Translations under genes and position numbers: made by a program
Notes under the pieces: generated by a model
What the model was told of the DNA's origin: nothing
Databases searched by the model: none
Seen by the model: the letters and a program-made list of their open reading frames with translations, nothing else
Shown here: in pieces, positions 1 through 12,164 of the stretch
How the letters are laid out: each line of letters opens with the position of its first letter
How positions within the stretch are numbered: the first letter of the stretch is position 1
Assembly (NCBI GenBank): GCA_003223395.1
Contig: QHUZ01000020.1
Location: 118,698 to 182,697, forward strand
From: Gemmatimonadota bacterium
GTDB taxonomy: Bacteria; Gemmatimonadota; Gemmatimonadetes; Gemmatimonadales; GWC2-71-9
Direction of reading: 5' to 3'
Length of the DNA: 64,000 nucleotides

Positions 1-2
1 TG

Positions 3-614
3 GTTGCCGCGATGGCCGAGACACCGGCCGTGTGCGAGCACGTCCATCTGCCGCTGCAAAGCGGCAGCTCGCGGACGCTCAAGCGCATGCTGCGCCGGTA
101 CGACCGCGACCGGTATCTGGCCGTGGTGGCGGCACTCCGCGCCGCGGTGCCCGGCACCTCGCTCTCGACCGACATTATTGTGGGATTCCCTGGCGAGACG
201 GAGGACGAGTTTCAGGAGACGTTGTCGCTGGTGGAGCAGGTCCAGTTCGACGACGCCTACACCTTCAAGTATTCGGTTCGCGACGGCACCCCGGCGGTGC
301 GGATCAAGGATCACGTGGCCGAAGAGATCAAGACCGAACGGATCGGTCGGCTCATCGCGCTGGTGCGGCGTATCGCAAAGCAGAAGAACATCGGCCTCAT
401 CGGGACGACCCACGAGATACTGGTCGAGGGTCCGGCGAAGCGCGGTGGGCTGCTGCAAGCGCGCACGCGCACGAACAAGATCGCGCTGCTGGACGGTCCG
501 GCGGAGTGGATCGGGACCTACCGCCGCGTGCGGTTCACCGGAACGACCGGCTCGACATTCACGGCGTGGCCGCTGGAGAAGGAATACCCGGAGCTCGTCG
601 CCGCATGGCAGTAA
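3..614 (+). CDS. miaB: tRNA-2-methylthio-N6-dimethylallyladenosine synthase MiaB (C-terminal part, 5' truncated by window)
   Basis: About 203 C-terminal residues of a radical-SAM methylthiotransferase that adds the 2-methylthio group to N6-isopentenyl-A37 of tRNAs. The visible part starts in the radical-SAM barrel (HVHLPLQSGS, then STDIIVGFPGETEDEF) and continues into a C-terminal TRAM domain (residues around ILVEGPAKR, near the end GTYRRVRFTG). The iron-sulfur cysteines lie upstream of the window. The frame is open to the left edge, so an internal ATG at 12 is not the start. The stop overlaps the next start. MiaB is preferred over the related RimO and MtaB because of the HVHLPLQSGS / FGYTDEIIVGFPGET-type motifs, but subfamily assignment from a fragment is not absolute. 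Confidence 0.88.
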   Translation, partial: VAAMAETPAVCEHVHLPLQSGSSRTLKRMLRRYDRDRYLAVVAALRAAVPGTSLSTDIIVGFPGETEDEFQETLSLVEQVQFDDAYTFKYSVRDGTPAVRIKDHVAEEIKTERIGRLIALVRRIAKQKNIGLIGTTHEILVEGPAKRGGLLQARTRTNKIALLDGPAEWIGTYRRVRFTGTTGSTFTAWPLEKEYPELVAAWQ

Positions 615-889
615 CGAACGTCACCATGGAAGTCGTGCAGCGGGAGTACAAGAGCCTGCGCGACGCATTTCCCAAGTTCTGCGGCTGCGACATCTGTCGG
701 AGCGACGTGCTCGTGTTCGCGCTCAATCGGTTGTCGCCACATTACGTCTCGACCCGCCAGGGCGAGATCCTCACCGAGCTGTCGCTCGGGAGCGATGGAG
801 AAAAAGCCAAGCTCGACGTCGCGCTGGTCGAAGCGCTCCGCAAGGTCGCGCTCGCCCCGCGCTGCGGCGCAAAACCCACCCAACTGTAA
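605..889 (+). CDS. ComFB-like late competence family protein
   Basis: A 94-residue cytoplasmic protein resembling the ComFB family of small proteins linked to competence and, in cyanobacteria, to cyclic-dinucleotide signalling. The visible signature is CGCDICRSDVLVFALNRLSPHYVST: a C-x-C-x2-C cluster followed by the family's A-LN-L-P-Y-VS pattern. The ATG at 605 overlaps the miaB stop; a second ATG at 626 (MEVVQREY) is an equally possible start. It directly precedes comEC, which supports a competence-related reading, although the biochemical role is unknown. No signal peptide or membrane segment is seen. Confidence 0.72.
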   Translation: MAVTNVTMEVVQREYKSLRDAFPKFCGCDICRSDVLVFALNRLSPHYVSTRQGEILTELSLGSDGEKAKLDVALVEALRKVALAPRCGAKPTQL

Positions 890-904
890 CCTGACGCGGC
901 CCAG

Positions 905-3133
905 GTGCGGCCGCCGATTCTCTACCTCACAATTGCGTTTGGCGCCGGGCTGTTCACGGCGTTGAATGCGTACGCCGTGAGCAGTGCGCCGTACGCCGGA
1001 CTGCTCGTTCTGCTCGGCACGGCCGTGCTGGTTCGCCGAGCGCCACTTGGCGCGGCAGTGGGCTTGATGTTCGTCGCCGGTCTGTTGTGGGGCGCGAGCG
1101 CGCTGCGCGAACAGCGCGCCTCCTGCGCGGGACGGTGGAGTGGGTGGGGTGCCCCGGGGCCGCGCCCCGGGGCTAACGAAACCCGCTCCGTAATTGTCCA
1201 GCTCACCGACCCCGTCTCAGCGACTGGCGGCGTCGCTGAAGGTGTCGTCCGCGCCGGTCCCTGCGGCGGCGCGCTCACCATTCGGTGGCCGGAGGGGCAT
1301 CCGGCCCATGGCGGCACGACGTGGGTCGTCGCGGGACGATTTCTCGGCGAGAGCGGCCGTGGCATCCTCGTCGCGCGGCGCGTCCGCGAGCTCGATCCCG
1401 TCCCACGCGGGCGGGGCGCGCTCCGCGATCGCATCGCGGAGCGCAGCCGGCGGTTATTCGGTTCACGCGCGCCGCTCGTGGACGCGCTCGTCATCGCGCG
1501 CCGCGCGGAGCTCGATGCGGAGCTGCGCGAGCGTTACACGCGGTCGGGACTCGCCCATCTCTTGTCGATCTCGGGACTGCACGTCGGGTTCTTCGCCGCC
1601 TGGCTCAACGTCTTGCTCCTGCGACTGCGGCTCGGCCCGCGGGCGCGCTTCGTGGCGGGCACCAGCGTGATGCTGGCGTACGTCTGGTTGCTGGGCTTTC
1701 CCGCCCCCGCAGCCCGCTCGGCCGCGATGCTCCTGGCGCTCGACATTGCGAAGCTGCGCCAGCGCGTCGTCGCGCCCCGCGGATTGGTGGCGCTCGCGGC
1801 CCTCTGCGTGATGCTCGGTGATCCGTGGTCGGTACAGTCGGTCGGCGCGTGGCTGTCGGTGGCCGCCGTCGCGGCGGTGATCTGGGCGGGGCGCGCAACC
1901 GAACGGCTCCCCAAGGCCGCACGATTGCTTGCGCCCGCCGTCGCGGCGACGCTGCTCACCGCGCCGATCACCGCGTTCACGTTCGGCACGGTCGCACCCA
2001 TCGGGGTCGTGGCGAACCTCGCTGCCATCCCGCTCGCGGGGCTCGCTGTTCCGGGACTCATGGTCGCGTTGCTGATCTCCTCGAGCTGGCTCGCCGCGGG
2101 CGCGGGATTGTGTCTGGCGCTGCTCGACGTCGTGGCACGGACGGCGGCGGCGCTCCCCGGCGGCCACTTCATCATGATTGCGGGCCCGCGGGCTGCGGCT
2201 TTTTGGCTGGGAATCCTGGCGGTCGCGTGGTGGCTCTGGAACTCGCCCCGCCGCCGCTGGCTCCTTGCCGCGCGGGTGGCGTTCGTCGGCGTGCTCATTG
2301 TGTGGACCACGCTCTTCCTCGCCTTTACACGCCGTTCTGTTTGTTCATGTCTCACCGTAAGTTTCCTTGACGTCGGCCAGGGTGACGCGATTGCGTTGCG
2401 CAGTCCGGCTGGGCGGTGGCTGCTGATCGACGGCGGGCCGCGGGGACCGCAGGGAGATGCCGGCCGCCGGGTCGTGGTGCCGTTCTTGCGTGAGGCAGGT
2501 GCCACGCAGCTGGCGGCAATCGTGGCCACGCACGCTCATCTCGATCATTTCGGCGGCCTCCCCGCCGTGCTCGATGCGTTCGATCCGGCCTTCGTCCTCG
2601 AGCCGGGGCAACCGGTGCCGGACGCGGGCTATCTTGGGTTCCTCAGCGCCGTCGAGAGCGACGGGGCAGAGTGGCGCCCGGCACGACGTGGCGATCGGTT
2701 GGAGCTGGACGGCGTAACGCTCGAAGTGCTGAGCCCGGATTCGGCGTGGGCGGTCAGCCAGACGGACATCAATGAGGAGTCGGTCGTGCTCCTCGTGACC
2801 TACGGCACCACGCGACTCCTGTTCGCGGGGGACGCGGGCGTGCCGACGGAGGCCCATCTCGCGGGGCGCATCGGGCGCGTGACGCTGCTGAAGGTCGGGC
2901 ACCACGGGTCGCGTGGTGCCACGTCGGACCGCTGGCTCGATGAGCTGCAGCCGGTCGATGCCGTGATCAGCGTGGGCGCGAAGAATCGCTACGGTCATCC
3001 CGCGCCCGAAACGCTGGCACGGCTGCGAGGACATGGCGTCACCGTGCTCCGTACCGACCAGCGGGGCACGATCACCTTCACCGTCTCGAGTCATGGCACG
3101 CTCGCAATCACCGACGTCGGTCGTCACGATTGA
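905..3133 (+). CDS. comEC: DNA internalization-related competence protein ComEC/Rec2
   Basis: A 742-residue polytopic inner-membrane protein that forms the channel for single-stranded DNA uptake in natural transformation. The N-terminal 60 residues are hydrophobic (DUF4131-like region), a Competence-domain membrane core follows ([16 protein letters not shown] near residue 220 is the conserved SGLH motif), and the C-terminal 260 residues are a metallo-beta-lactamase domain with the metal motif [10 protein letters not shown] and a later LKVGHHGS. Length is typical for the family. The start is GTG 905, 15 bp after the ComFB-like stop. All ligand residues expected of an active nuclease-type domain are visible. 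Type IV pilus uptake genes would be needed elsewhere. Confidence 0.93.
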   Translation: MRPPILYLTIAFGAGLFTALNAYAVSSAPYAGLLVLLGTAVLVRRAPLGAAVGLMFVAGLLWGASALREQRASCAGRWSGWGAPGPRPGANETRSVIVQLTDPVSATGGVAEGVVRAGPCGGALTIRWPEGHPAHGGTTWVVAGRFLGESGRGILVARRVRELDPVPRGRGALRDRIAERSRRLFGSRAPLVDALVIARRAELDAELRERYTRSGLAHLLSISGLHVGFFAAWLNVLLLRLRLGPRARFVAGTSVMLAYVWLLGFPAPAARSAAMLLALDIAKLRQRVVAPRGLVALAALCVMLGDPWSVQSVGAWLSVAAVAAVIWAGRATERLPKAARLLAPAVAATLLTAPITAFTFGTVAPIGVVANLAAIPLAGLAVPGLMVALLISSSWLAAGAGLCLALLDVVARTAAALPGGHFIMIAGPRAAAFWLGILAVAWWLWNSPRRRWLLAARVAFVGVLIVWTTLFLAFTRRSVCSCLTVSFLDVGQGDAIALRSPAGRWLLIDGGPRGPQGDAGRRVVVPFLREAGATQLAAIVATHAHLDHFGGLPAVLDAFDPAFVLEPGQPVPDAGYLGFLSAVESDGAEWRPARRGDRLELDGVTLEVLSPDSAWAVSQTDINEESVVLLVTYGTTRLLFAGDAGVPTEAHLAGRIGRVTLLKVGHHGSRGATSDRWLDELQPVDAVISVGAKNRYGHPAPETLARLRGHGVTVLRTDQRGTITFTVSSHGTLAITDVGRHD

Positions 3134-4114
3134 GCGGTTCATCATGGAGCAGGAACGGCTCCATCCCGAAGCGACGGGGGAGCTGTCGAACCTGCTGTAT
3201 GACATCTGCCTGGCCGCGAAGATCATCTCGCGCCAGGTACGCCGCGCGGGGCTCACCGACATCCTCGGCGAATTCGGCGCGATCAACGTCCAGGGCGAGG
3301 TGCAGCAGAAACTGGACGTGTTCGCCAACGAGACCGTCCGGCACGCCGTCGAGCATACGGGCCGGGTGTGCGTCGTTGCATCCGAGGAAGACGAGCACCC
3401 GATCCCCGTGCAGGTGCGCGAGGACCGGCGCGGCGGCAAGTACGTGCTCATGTACGATCCGCTCGATGGCTCGACCAACATCGGCGTCAACGTCTCGATC
3501 GGCACGATCTTTTCGATTCATCGGCGCAGTGCGACCAAGAAGGGGCCAGGCACGCTCGCCGACTGTCTGCAAAAAGGCCGCGCGCAGGTCGCCGCCGGAT
3601 ACATCCTGTACGGCTCGAGCACGATGCTCGTGTACACGACGGGGCAGGGCGTGCACGGCTTCACGCTCGATCCGACCATCGGTGAGTTTCTGCTGTCGCA
3701 TCCCGACATCCGCTCGCCGGACGTCGGCACGTACTACAGCGTCAACGAGAGTCACTGGAACAAGTGGGCGCCGGGCATCCAACGCGTCGTGGCGGCGTTC
3801 AAGAACGGCGATGGTGGCCGAGTGGAAGCAAAAAACGCGCGCTACATCGGCTCGCTCGTTGCCGACATCCACCGCAACCTGATGTCCGGCGGCGTCTTTC
3901 TGTATCCGGCGGATACGAACTCACCGCAGGGCAAGCTGCGTCTGCTGTACGAAGCGGCGCCGCTCGCGTATGTCGTCGAGCAGGCGGGCGGCGCGGCCAT
4001 CGACGGCGCACGCGACATTCTGGACATCAAGCCCGCCGAGCTGCACCAGCGCACGCCGCTGATCATCGGCTCCCAGCGCGACGTCGCCTACGCGCGATCG
4101 GTGCTTGCGTCGCA

Positions 4115-4118
<4 letters not shown>
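3093..4118 (+). CDS. fbp: Class I fructose-1,6-bisphosphatase
   Basis: Cytoplasmic gluconeogenic enzyme that hydrolyses fructose-1,6-bisphosphate to fructose-6-phosphate. The Mg-binding class I motifs are present: ASEEDEHP, then [16 protein letters not shown] (DPLDGSSN-type signature). Downstream conserved parts include [14 protein letters not shown] and GGVFLYPAD, and the end [10 protein letters not shown] resembles the family C-terminus. The ATG at 3093 is chosen because it keeps [20 protein letters not shown], which matches the normal N-terminus; ATG 3144 would lose this. The choice gives a 41-bp overlap with comEC. The stop overlaps the following GTG (GTGA). Confidence 0.9.
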
Positions 4119-5644
<1,526 letters not shown>

Positions 5645-5654
5645 GCCAGAGACC

Positions 5655-7049
5655 ATGACCACCTGCGTCCTGCTGTCGCTGTTCCTGGCCGTGCAGACGG
5701 ATACCGCGGCGATCAGTCGCTATATCGAGGCCGAGGTGGCGCGCCAGCACATCCCGGGCCTCTCCGTTGCCGTGCTCCGCGGCGACCGCGTCGTGCTGTC
5801 GCGCGGCTATGGATTCGCGAACGTCGAGCTGCACGTGCCCGCGTCCGACAGCACCGTGTATCAATCCGGGTCGATGGGCAAGCAGTTCACGGCCGCGCTC
5901 GTCGAGATGCTCGTCGACAGCCATCTAGTTAGGCTCGACGACTCGATCGTGCGCTGGTTTCCCGAGGGGGCAGGGGTGTGGCAGGGAATCACGGTGCGGC
6001 ACCTCCTGACGCACACATCCGGCGTCGCCGAGTACACCGATTCTACGTTCAACTATCGCAAGGACTACACCGAAGACGAGCTCGTGAAGTTCGCGGCGGC
6101 GCGGCCGCTCGACTTCCGGCCCGGTGAGCGCTGGAGCTACAGCAACACGGGATACCTGTTGCTGGGTGCGCTCATTCATCGCGTGACCGGCCGCTTCTAC
6201 GGCGATCTGCTGCGTGACTCGGTGTTCGGTCCGCTCGGCATGCGCGATTCTCGCGTGATCTCCGAGGCCGACATCGTTCCCAATCGCGCGGCCGGCTACC
6301 GCCTGGAGAAGGGCGCGCTCAAGAATCAGGAGTGGGTCGCACCGACGCTCAACACCACCGCCGACGGTGCGCTCTACTTCACCGTGCGCGATTTGGCGCG
6401 GTGGGCTGTGGCGCTGAATCAGCGACGCGTGCCGAGTGCCGCGGCGCTCGATACGGCGTGGACACCGGTACGGCTGAGCGACGGCGCGAATTATCCCTAC
6501 GGGTTCGGCTGGTACCTGCTTCCGCAGCGAGCCCAGCGGCGCATCTCACACACCGGAAGCTGGCAGGGCTTCAAGACGGTCATCGCGCGCTACCCGCAGT
6601 CGGCGGGGGGTCTCACCGTCATCGTGCTGGCGAATCTCGCCGAAGCGCAGGTGGGCGCGATCGCGTACGGCGTTGCCGGACTGCTCGATCCGACGCTTCA
6701 GGCACCGCACCTGGTCACATTTGCCGGCGGCAGGCAACCGCCGGTCGCGATTCCGCTGTTGCTCCGTGCGATCGTGGCCAGACCTGACAGCGCGGCGATC
6801 ACGCCGCGATTCCGCAAATTCCTCAGTGCTGACCTCACGGATTGGTATCGCGGCCTGACGGCCGAGGGCCGGCAGTGGACATTCGCCGGCTGCGATACGA
6901 TCACGCCACTCCGGTTTACATATTTGGGCTCGTCGATTACGTACGCCTGTCACGCACGCTCCGCGCGTGCATCTGGAGGGGGAACTGCCGTGTCTGTTTT
7001 CTATACTGCCGACTGGCGAGCAGCAGGAGTGGAGGGCTACGGCTATTAA
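5655..7049 (+). CDS. Serine hydrolase, class C beta-lactamase / penicillin-binding protein family
   Basis: A 464-residue probable exported hydrolase of the beta-lactamase/D-alanyl-D-alanine carboxypeptidase superfamily. A short hydrophobic leader (TTCVLLSLFLAV) precedes the mature domain. All three active-site motifs are visible: SMGK (SxxK nucleophile), YSN (YxN) and SHTG (HTG replacing KTG). Substrate cannot be assigned; many such proteins are esterases or peptidases and not antibiotic-resistance enzymes. The tail after about residue 350 shows no recognisable motif. ATG 5655 lies 10 bp after the mutase stop. Confidence 0.83.
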   Translation: MTTCVLLSLFLAVQTDTAAISRYIEAEVARQHIPGLSVAVLRGDRVVLSRGYGFANVELHVPASDSTVYQSGSMGKQFTAALVEMLVDSHLVRLDDSIVRWFPEGAGVWQGITVRHLLTHTSGVAEYTDSTFNYRKDYTEDELVKFAAARPLDFRPGERWSYSNTGYLLLGALIHRVTGRFYGDLLRDSVFGPLGMRDSRVISEADIVPNRAAGYRLEKGALKNQEWVAPTLNTTADGALYFTVRDLARWAVALNQRRVPSAAALDTAWTPVRLSDGANYPYGFGWYLLPQRAQRRISHTGSWQGFKTVIARYPQSAGGLTVIVLANLAEAQVGAIAYGVAGLLDPTLQAPHLVTFAGGRQPPVAIPLLLRAIVARPDSAAITPRFRKFLSADLTDWYRGLTAEGRQWTFAGCDTITPLRFTYLGSSITYACHARSARASGGGTAVSVFYTADWRAAGVEGYGY

Positions 7050-7062
7050 CTCGGACCGACCG

Positions 7063-7416
7063 ATGTCTGAGGGGGCTGGGGGGGGGCAGCGAACACGCCG
7101 GATCGTTGCGCGCGTGATCGTCGCGGTGTTGCTGGGCATTGTGACGGGCTACGGAGTCGGCCAGAGCATGGCGAGCGATGTCGCGCGCGGCCGCGCCCTT
7201 ACCATGAAGGAGTACGTCGCCAACTTCGACGAATACCGGAACAAGTTGATGGGCAACGGCAGCCCGCTGTGGGCCGCGGTCGTTGCCGGCGTGTTCATGG
7301 TGCTCGCGGCTGTGGCCGTCTACGAGCTGCTGGTGTGGGTGGTGGATAAGGTGCTGGCGGCGCTGGATCGCCGCCGCGTGAGAACGGATCAACCCGGTAC
7401 GCCGCCGCCCTGGTGA
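7063..7416 (+). CDS. Small membrane protein of unknown function
   Basis: A 117-residue protein with two predicted membrane segments, roughly IVARVIVAVLLGIVTGYGV and LWAAVVAGVFMVLAAVAVYE, separated by a 40-residue charged loop with a basic C-terminal tail. I do not recognise a family. ATG 7063 is chosen because upstream in-frame starts lie inside the preceding hydrolase gene. Confidence 0.55.
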   Translation: MSEGAGGGQRTRRIVARVIVAVLLGIVTGYGVGQSMASDVARGRALTMKEYVANFDEYRNKLMGNGSPLWAAVVAGVFMVLAAVAVYELLVWVVDKVLAALDRRRVRTDQPGTPPPW

Positions 7417-7516
7417 ATGGGTCCCGCTCGGTTGAATGTGACTTTTGGTGCGAGGGCACTACCGGAATCTGGTACCCGGCGCGAGGTTCACAGTGAACCA
7501 ATTGCAGGAGGGGCCA

Positions 7517-8104
7517 ATGCGCTCATTCCTCGTTCTGCCCGTCGCGCTTTCCTTCGCTTTCGGTACTGCCGCCGCTCAAGACACTCCCCCAACCCCGTCG
7601 CGCTGGACGTTCTCGGTAGGGCCCGAATGGGGCCGAGTGACGCCGGCGACTTCGTTATGGGGCATGCGGCTGCGAGCCGAGTACGATCTCACCAGGCCAA
7701 ATAGCGTCCTCGGACTGCGTCTGGAAGGTGGCGCCCGGTGGGGTCCAACCCAGTCGTACTTCTACGAGCAGAATTCGATCAGCTTTGGTGGTACTGAACA
7801 ACGGACCGATCTCATGCTCGGTCTCAGTGCGTCCCTTTCGCCGATTCCGAATGCGCCGCTCGCGCCGTACGCCACGTTGGGCACGTTCGGCCGGCAGTTG
7901 TGGACGCAGGGTTCCGGCTTCTTCCGAGATCGATCGACATCGTATTTCCAAACCAGCCCGAAACGCTCCTTGTCGCGTGGCGATATCATCGCGTCGCTGG
8001 GGGTGGGACTGCGAGCCCGGCTCGGTCGTCGTTCGTTTCAATTGGAACTGCGTCGCATTTACGGCCACCACGGCCTGACCTTCGGAACACGCCTTCCATT
8101 CTGA
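7517..8104 (+). CDS. Probable outer-membrane beta-barrel protein
   Basis: A 195-residue exported protein: signal peptide RSFLVLPVALSFAFGTAAAQD, then alternating hydrophobic/polar strands rich in glycine and aromatic residues, such as WTFSVGPEWGRVT, VLGLRLEGGARWG and IIASLGVGLRARLG, ending in LTFGTRLPF. The terminal phenylalanine is typical of outer-membrane barrels recognised by the BAM complex. ATG 7517 follows a strong AGGAGGGG ribosome-binding site; an in-frame start at 7445 would bury the signal peptide. A terminator-like hairpin follows. Function is unknown. Confidence 0.68.
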   Translation: MRSFLVLPVALSFAFGTAAAQDTPPTPSRWTFSVGPEWGRVTPATSLWGMRLRAEYDLTRPNSVLGLRLEGGARWGPTQSYFYEQNSISFGGTEQRTDLMLGLSASLSPIPNAPLAPYATLGTFGRQLWTQGSGFFRDRSTSYFQTSPKRSLSRGDIIASLGVGLRARLGRRSFQLELRRIYGHHGLTFGTRLPF

Positions 8105-8116
8105 CTCATAGTTGCT

Positions 8117-8147
8117 GCCCGCTGGCCGCATGGCCAGCGGGCCGTTT
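8117..8147 (+). terminator. GC-rich hairpin terminator candidate
   Basis: A perfect 11-bp stem (8117-8127 pairs with 8132-8142) with a GCAT loop, followed by a short T-containing stretch (CGTTTGC). It lies 12 bp after the outer-membrane protein stop and before the oxidoreductase operon. The U-tract is weak, so it may be an RNA-stabilising hairpin instead of a strict intrinsic terminator. Confidence 0.55.
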
Positions 8148-8186
8148 GCATGCCAAGTTACAGCAGTTCCTTCACGAGGATGATTG

Positions 8187-8729
8187 ATGAACCGGCGTGA
8201 AGTGTTGCTTCTGCTCGCCGGGACGGCTGCGCTCCCCGACCGGTTGCTCGCGATCGGCCGCACTGTCCACCAGCGAGCGCGCGCGGGAGCGCTGCGCGCG
8301 CTGAATCCCCACCAGAATGAAACCGTCGCCACCATTGCCGAGCTGATCATTCCCAAGACCGACACGCCGGGCGCGCGCGAGGCGGGGGTGCCGGCGTTCA
8401 TCGACGTCATGCTCGCTGATTGGGGTGATGACGATCAGCGTCAGATGTTCATGGCTGGCCTCGCGAACGTGGATGAGCGCAGCCGCGCGGCGTTCGGGAA
8501 GGATTTCATCGGGTGCACGCCCCAGCAGCAGATGGAAATCCTCGAGGATCTGGACTACGAGCTGGCGCGCCTGCGTGACACGAAGAGCGATATGTCGAAG
8601 AATTTCTTCCAGGGCATGAAGTGGCTGACGCTCACCGGCTACTACACGTCGGAAGTCGGCGCGACCTCCGAGCTGCACTACCGCGTCGTGCCCGGTCGCT
8701 ACGAACCCTGCTACCCCCTCGAGCAATGA
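8187..8729 (+). CDS. Gluconate 2-dehydrogenase subunit 3 family protein (Tat signal)
   Basis: A 180-residue small subunit that partners membrane- or periplasm-located GMC flavoprotein dehydrogenases. The N-terminus NRREVLLLLAGTAALP has a twin-arginine pair followed by a hydrophobic stretch, consistent with Tat export. The family pattern is visible in LNPHQNETVATIAELIIPKTDTPGAREA and near the C-terminus in MKWLTLTGYYTSEVGA. ATG 8187 follows GAGGA; a TTG immediately upstream is less likely. The stop overlaps the GMC start (ATGA), which implies coupled synthesis of a two-subunit enzyme. Confidence 0.85.
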   Translation: MNRREVLLLLAGTAALPDRLLAIGRTVHQRARAGALRALNPHQNETVATIAELIIPKTDTPGAREAGVPAFIDVMLADWGDDDQRQMFMAGLANVDERSRAAFGKDFIGCTPQQQMEILEDLDYELARLRDTKSDMSKNFFQGMKWLTLTGYYTSEVGATSELHYRVVPGRYEPCYPLEQ

Positions 8730-10390
8730 AAACCTACGACGCCATTGTGATCGGCTCGGGGATGTCGGGCGGCTGGGCGGCGAAGGAGCTGACCGAGCGC
8801 GGCCTGCAGACGCTGGTCCTCGAAGCCGGCCGGCCGATCAATCCCGAGACCGACTACGTCGAGCACGTGCCGATGTGGGAGATGAAGTTCCGCGGCATGG
8901 GCGACCGCAAGCGGCTCGCGAAGGAGCAGCCGATCCAGCAGCAGTGCTACGCGTGCGACGAGATGGCCTACAAGTTTTTCGTGAACGACCTCGAAAACCC
9001 CTACACGACGCCTCCCGACAAGCCGTTCTCATGGATTCGCGGCCGCCAGGTGGGCGGGCGCTCGATCATGTGGGGCCGCCAGGTCTATCGCTGGAGCGAC
9101 CTCGACTTCGAAGCGAACGCGCGCGAAGGCATCGGCGTGGACTGGCCGATTCGCTACGCGGACATCGCCCCGTGGTACGACCATGTCGAGACATTCGTGG
9201 GCATCAGCGGCCAGGCGGAAGGATTGGCCCAGCTGCCCGACGGCAAGTTCCTGAAGCCGATGGCGCTCAACTGCGTCGAGCAATCGGTGCGGGAAGCGGT
9301 AGGACGCGCATGGCCAGGCGAACGCATGGTCACGATCGGGCGCTGCGCCGTGCTGACCGAGGCGCACAACGGCCGCGCCGCGTGTCACTACTGCGGACCG
9401 TGCCATCGCGGCTGCATCACGCGCTCGTATTTCTCGAGCGTCAACGCGACGCTGCCCGCCGCGCAGGCCACGGGCCGCCTGACGCTGCGGCCGTACAGCG
9501 TGGTCCATAGCATCACGTATGACAAACGGCGCGGCCGGGCCACCGGCGTGCGGGTGATCGACGGGCAGACCAAGCACGCGATCGAGTTCCAGGCGCGCAT
9601 CATCTTCCTGTGTGCGTCCACGATCGAGTCGGCGCGCATCCTGCTCAACTCCGGGAGCGGATTCGCGAACTCGAGCGGCCAAGTCGGCAAGAACCTGATG
9701 GATCACATCATGGGCGGCGGCGCCAGTGGCCGCATCGACGGCCCGCCCGATCGTGACTCCATCGGTAATCGTCCCAACGGGATCTACGTCCCGCGCTTCC
9801 GCAACATCGGGAAGGGCAAGTCGCCGTTCCTGCGCGGCTATGGCTTCCAGGGGGGCGGCGGACGCTCGGACTGGGGCCGCGGCATGGAGCAGGCGGGCTT
9901 CGGGGCCGATTTCAAGAAGTCACTGCGCAAACCCGGGCCGTGGGGCTTCAGCCTCTACGGCTTCGGTGAGATGCTGCCGAAAGAGGAAAACATCGTCGAA
10001 ATCGACAAGACGAAAGTCGATGCGTGGGGCATTCCCGTCGCCAGGATCAGCTGCGCGTACGGCGAAAACGAGCGGGCGCTGGTCCACGACATGTCCATCA
10101 CCGCCGCCGAGATGCTTGCGGAAGCGGGGGCCCACGATATCCAGCCGTACACGAGCAACAACCCGCCCGGGCTCGTCATCCACGAGATGGGCACGGCGCG
10201 GATGGGCAAGGATCCCAAGACGTCGGTGCTCAACGCGCACAATCAGTCCTGGGACGTGCCGAATCTGTTCATCACCGACGGCGCCTGCATGGCGTCGACG
10301 GCGTGCCAGAATCCATCGATCACGTACATGGCACTCACCGCGCGCGCGGCAGCCTACGCGGTTGAGGCTATGAAAAGGAGAGAGCTATGA
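8726..10390 (+). CDS. GMC family oxidoreductase (FAD-dependent sugar/alcohol dehydrogenase)
   Basis: A 554-residue glucose-methanol-choline family flavoprotein, the catalytic subunit of the pair with the preceding gene. The FAD-binding Rossmann motif is at the very N-terminus (AIVIGSGMSGGWAAKEL), the GMC substrate-binding segment follows, and the C-terminal signature is NLFITDGACMASTACQNPS followed by TARAA. A cysteine-rich stretch CHYCGPCHRGC near residue 225 may bind a metal or cluster, which is uncommon in classical GMC enzymes. It has no signal peptide of its own, so it probably travels through Tat bound to the RR-signal-bearing small subunit. Substrate is likely a sugar or sugar derivative. 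Confidence 0.85.
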   Translation: MKTYDAIVIGSGMSGGWAAKELTERGLQTLVLEAGRPINPETDYVEHVPMWEMKFRGMGDRKRLAKEQPIQQQCYACDEMAYKFFVNDLENPYTTPPDKPFSWIRGRQVGGRSIMWGRQVYRWSDLDFEANAREGIGVDWPIRYADIAPWYDHVETFVGISGQAEGLAQLPDGKFLKPMALNCVEQSVREAVGRAWPGERMVTIGRCAVLTEAHNGRAACHYCGPCHRGCITRSYFSSVNATLPAAQATGRLTLRPYSVVHSITYDKRRGRATGVRVIDGQTKHAIEFQARIIFLCASTIESARILLNSGSGFANSSGQVGKNLMDHIMGGGASGRIDGPPDRDSIGNRPNGIYVPRFRNIGKGKSPFLRGYGFQGGGGRSDWGRGMEQAGFGADFKKSLRKPGPWGFSLYGFGEMLPKEENIVEIDKTKVDAWGIPVARISCAYGENERALVHDMSITAAEMLAEAGAHDIQPYTSNNPPGLVIHEMGTARMGKDPKTSVLNAHNQSWDVPNLFITDGACMASTACQNPSITYMALTARAAAYAVEAMKRREL

Positions 10391-11262
10391 CGAGAAGCGC
10401 GCGCAGGGAGCCGTGCGCCGTGAGCCGGACTACAAGGCGCGAATTCATTGGAACGATGACTGGTCTGGGAGTGGCAGCGTTGATTCCCGGCGCACGGCGC
10501 ACGGCGCACAGCGCACGCCTGGAGAAGATCGGCCTTCAGCTGTACACCGTACGCGATCAGATGAAAGCGGATTTCGAAGGCACCCTCGCCCGCGTCGCCG
10601 AGATCGGGTACAAGGAGGTCGAGTTCGCCGGCTATTTCAACCACACGCCGGCCGATGTGCGCGCCATCCTCGACCGACACGGACTCACCGCGCCATCGAC
10701 GCACGTCGGGGACACCTCTCCGGAAGCGTGGAAGGCGTCGCTCGACGCCGCGAAAACGATCGGGCATGAATACATCGTCGTGCCGTGGATCCCGCAGGAG
10801 CGACGGCTGACGCTCGATGGCTGGAAGCGGGTCGCCGCCGACTTCAATCGTGCCGCCCAGGCGGCGCACGACGCCGGATTGCAGTTTGGCTATCACAACC
10901 ACGATTTCGAATTCCCCACGCTCGAAGGCCAGGTCCCCTACGACGTGCTGCTCCAGAACACCGATCCCAAGCTGGTGCAGCTCGAGATCGATCTGTACTG
11001 GATGACCAAAGCGGGCCAGGATCCGCTCGCGTACTTCTCGCGCTGGCCCGGCCGCGTGCCGCTGGTGCACGTGAAGGACTCCGCCGGCCCGCCTGAGCAC
11101 AAGATGGTGGACGTGGGGCAGGGGAAGATCGACTGGAAGCGCATCTTCGCGAAGAAGGATCAGGCAGGCATCAAGCACGCCTTCGTGGAGCACGATCAGC
11201 CGCCGCAGCCGTTCGACGACATCGCGGTGAGCTATCGGAACCTGAGCCAGTTGGAGTTTTGA
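10387..11262 (+). CDS. Sugar phosphate isomerase/epimerase-like TIM-barrel protein (Tat signal)
   Basis: A 291-residue xylose-isomerase-like TIM barrel. TTRREFIGTMTGLGVAAL is a twin-arginine signal with hydrophobic core. The barrel starts at IGLQLYTVRDQM and carries the family's metal/substrate residues in YHNHDFEF (His-His-Glu region), LEIDLYWM, PLVHVKD and the C-terminal FVEHDQP. Overlap of start and GMC stop (ATGA) places it in the oxidoreductase operon. An exported isomerase that works on ketosugar products of the neighbouring dehydrogenase is a reasonable inference. Confidence 0.78.
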   Translation: MTRSARREPCAVSRTTRREFIGTMTGLGVAALIPGARRTAHSARLEKIGLQLYTVRDQMKADFEGTLARVAEIGYKEVEFAGYFNHTPADVRAILDRHGLTAPSTHVGDTSPEAWKASLDAAKTIGHEYIVVPWIPQERRLTLDGWKRVAADFNRAAQAAHDAGLQFGYHNHDFEFPTLEGQVPYDVLLQNTDPKLVQLEIDLYWMTKAGQDPLAYFSRWPGRVPLVHVKDSAGPPEHKMVDVGQGKIDWKRIFAKKDQAGIKHAFVEHDQPPQPFDDIAVSYRNLSQLEF

Positions 11263-11264
11263 CG

Positions 11265-12119
<855 letters not shown>

Positions 12120-12164
12120 CGCGCTGTGTCCGACGAGGGGATTGCAGAGTCTTGAAGGGAACCC

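Noticed and set aside
7445..7516. Longer N-terminus for the outer-membrane protein
   Set aside because: It would place 24 residues before a clear signal peptide that has its own strong ribosome-binding site.
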